This document shows, one piece after another, positions 61,982 to 64,000 of a stretch of 64,000 nucleotides of DNA. The notes under the pieces are model-generated. The model searched no databases. It was not told the origin of the DNA and saw only the letters and a program-made list of their open reading frames with translations. The stretch is from Phoronis australis. Its lineage: Eukaryota; Phoronida; Phoronidae. The translations under genes were made by a program, and so were the position numbers. The stretch spans positions 49,109 through 113,108 of the forward strand of contig NMRA01000624.1 of assembly GCA_002633005.1 (NCBI GenBank), written 5' to 3'. The first letter of the stretch is position 1. Every line of letters starts with the position of its first letter.

Positions 61982-64000
61982 AATCGCATTAATGAGGTCC
62001 CACCATGCATTTTCCTAGTTTTTTAGGTTTCAGTGAGCTAATATGAAATAAATACCATGAACGCTAACTAAATAAGCACTTTGAATGCCAAATAGTTGCG
62101 ATGTTTTTAATTTTGAAGAAAAATAAATTATTTAAATGTTTCCCAACAAATAATGAAATGGGTTGAAGATGTTTGATCACTTGACAATCAGTTGCAATGG
62201 CGGAAGGTCAGAAGACGAAGACGAGTTGGAGCGATCAGTGGGCAATTCCTTTGCAGACAGAGAAGAGACTAAATACCGGCATCAAACTCAGGTACTTGAA
62301 AAATAAGACAATAAATTCGATTTCCCACTTAGCGAACTTGAATCGGCTTTGAGACCGCATGAAATCGGCCCACTTGCCCAACAGATTCTGGAGACATATG
62401 TGAGCTACAACCTATGTAACCCACAGGCCTCCTCAGCTTCTGATCGTCCCCAATACACTATATAATACCCTACAAGGTATGACACTCCGTCCTAGAAATT
62501 CCACGGGTGCTTCACTTCAGCCGTCCATAGCAAACGCAAAACTCAACAACAAATTTTCAAAAAACAGAGGTTCAACACCATGAGAGGAGCTCCTATGTTC
62601 CACTTTAACGATATTGCGAGCAACGTCTTGACAGCTGTGGATGCAGAGTAGGCTTTTTTGGAAACGAGCAGGCTGAGATTTAAAATCTTGTTTAGACGTG
62701 CACCAACTTCAATTGATTATTTCTGAACTATCAGTAAGCGCTATTACTTGTAAATATACAAATGTAACTATATTCAGTAGTTTACCACAAAGAACTGAAT
62801 TCAGACCTCAATATTGTCTCTGACTTGTTAAAAACTTTCCTTGTCAAAGAACTGGGGATCGTTCCACGAAAATGTGTAAGTTCAAAAACTGCGTTAAGTT
62901 GAACTCTGGAGGCAGACGTTTCTTGACAATTAAAGACTAATCGGCTGCGGTCACCGGGTCATTAGAATAGCTGGTAACTCAATATTTTTAGAAAAACGCA
63001 TTGTTTTAGCACAATGAATTGAACTAGGTTTCCTTGAAAGTGGATCGCATGGAACAAAAACCGGAAACGTCGATGCCAGTGATGTTTAATATGAGCATTT
63101 GATGCAATGCATCAAAAGGATAAATATGCCAAATTTCCTTATCTGCGAGCTGAAACACAAAAAAGTGGCTCCTCATGAGACACGTGACTTCACGTCCAGT
63201 CAGCTTCTTTAAATTATCGAACTACACCAGGTTTGAGCAAAATGATTATGTCCTTTCAGAGTGCAAAATATTTTATATTTCCCCAGCTAGGCATCCCATT
63301 TTACGTATACACGTCACAGTTTCATTTGTTGTTACCACCGCTATTTCAGGCAGGTTAGACATCATAGGAAATTTCTTTCAGCGTTCTAGCTGTAGAACAC
63401 ACGTTACTATGACGCCTCTCTTTTACACTATTGGCTCGCTGTGCTCAAAGGCGGTATTTTGCTGTTGCTGTGGAAAAGCCTGTTAGCCTGCCGGCAAATA
63501 AACACGTGCTTTTATTTCCTTCCATCACAATGTGGTTAAGAAATAAGCTATCGTGGACTAAAACCGGTCTATTTTCTATTTAAGTGGACTCCGCAATTAA
63601 ATTCTTCATGAAACATTTTGTTATTGTCGTTCGTTCCCGAAGAAATACGATACATATTAGCCAAATACGATGTCATTATCAATCATACTAAGGGAAGTGT
63701 GTTTACTGTAATGTCGCATACACAATTGGTTTATGAGCGCCAACAAAAGATTGCAAGAACAATTAAACGATAAAAACTTGTTACCCGATCATTTAAAACT
63801 CCTTTCGTGTGGAGTTGAAACTGTAGGCTGAACATTTTTGACAGTACTATAAAACTACTCATGTTGAAAAATGGAAAGTGCATAGGGACACATCTGCCAA
63901 GTCGACGTGGCACATTTGATAGCATTTCATTCACACTATCCGAGAAAGAAGGCGTTAAGTGTGTCAACGGTTTTCCTCCGTGTGACAAATACCATGGAAA
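61982..64000. other. Downstream flank, no gene recognised
   Basis: Near 62190-62470 there are short coding-like frames (MAEGQKTKTSWSDQWAIPL; SELESALRPHEIGPLAQQIL) that could be the remains of a mobile element. Otherwise only short frames without motifs. Confidence 0.4.

Overview
This is eukaryotic, intron-rich DNA from a metazoan. Open frames are short, coding blocks are single exons bounded by AG/GT splice sites, transposon relics and AT microsatellites are common, and there are single N gap bases at 40515 and 42789. The palindrome TACATGTA is strikingly frequent (tandem at 60840-60862). Together with ShKT and CAP domain genes this suggests a marine invertebrate (cnidarian, lancelet or similar); the sequence alone does not settle the phylum.

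The backbone is two tandem paralogous plus-strand genes for secreted cysteine-rich proteins. Gene 1 (982-13047, 5' end outside the window) has seven exons: most of a CAP (SCP/TAPS, CRISP-like) domain, an EGF-like exon, a six-cysteine ShKT-like exon and a short tail. Gene 2 has the same CAP, EGF, six-cysteine and tail module (45439-61324), exon for exon with the same splice phases. In front of it lies a long set of phase 1-1 exons: a tandem array of [Thr-rich linker + ShKT] exon pairs at 20.5-29 kb, then two larger ShKT exons (33337, 38713), each followed by a mini linker exon (36474, 43702). With a candidate signal-peptide exon at 15227, all intact exons sum to 2,307 nt and stay in frame to the stop at 61324, about 768 residues with eight ShKT domains ahead of the CAP domain.

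Introns and flanks hold mobile-element relics. They include a non-LTR retrotransposon fragment (6.8-7.9 kb) and an inverted pair of hammerhead-like retroelement tails (11.3-11.55 kb). A tRNA-like sequence sits at 14974. A minus-strand Ty3/Gypsy relic shows gag, protease, RT, RNase H and integrase traces in order (19.7 to 16.2 kb). A THAP-domain DNA transposon with 162-bp terminal inverted repeats (52742-56911) carries LINE sequence inside it, and a 686-bp TA-flanked MITE (56908-57593) abuts it. Several short hairpin-like repeat families are also present.

Two near-identical duplications (40.0/41.25 kb and 42.0/42.8 kb) begin or end exactly at single N bases and look like unmerged haplotypes in the assembly. 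No convincing protein gene is seen in 61.98-64.0 kb, 13.5-14.9 kb, 29.6-33.3 kb or 34-36.4 kb. All gene models are read from splice signals, phases and conserved motifs; no transcript evidence is available.
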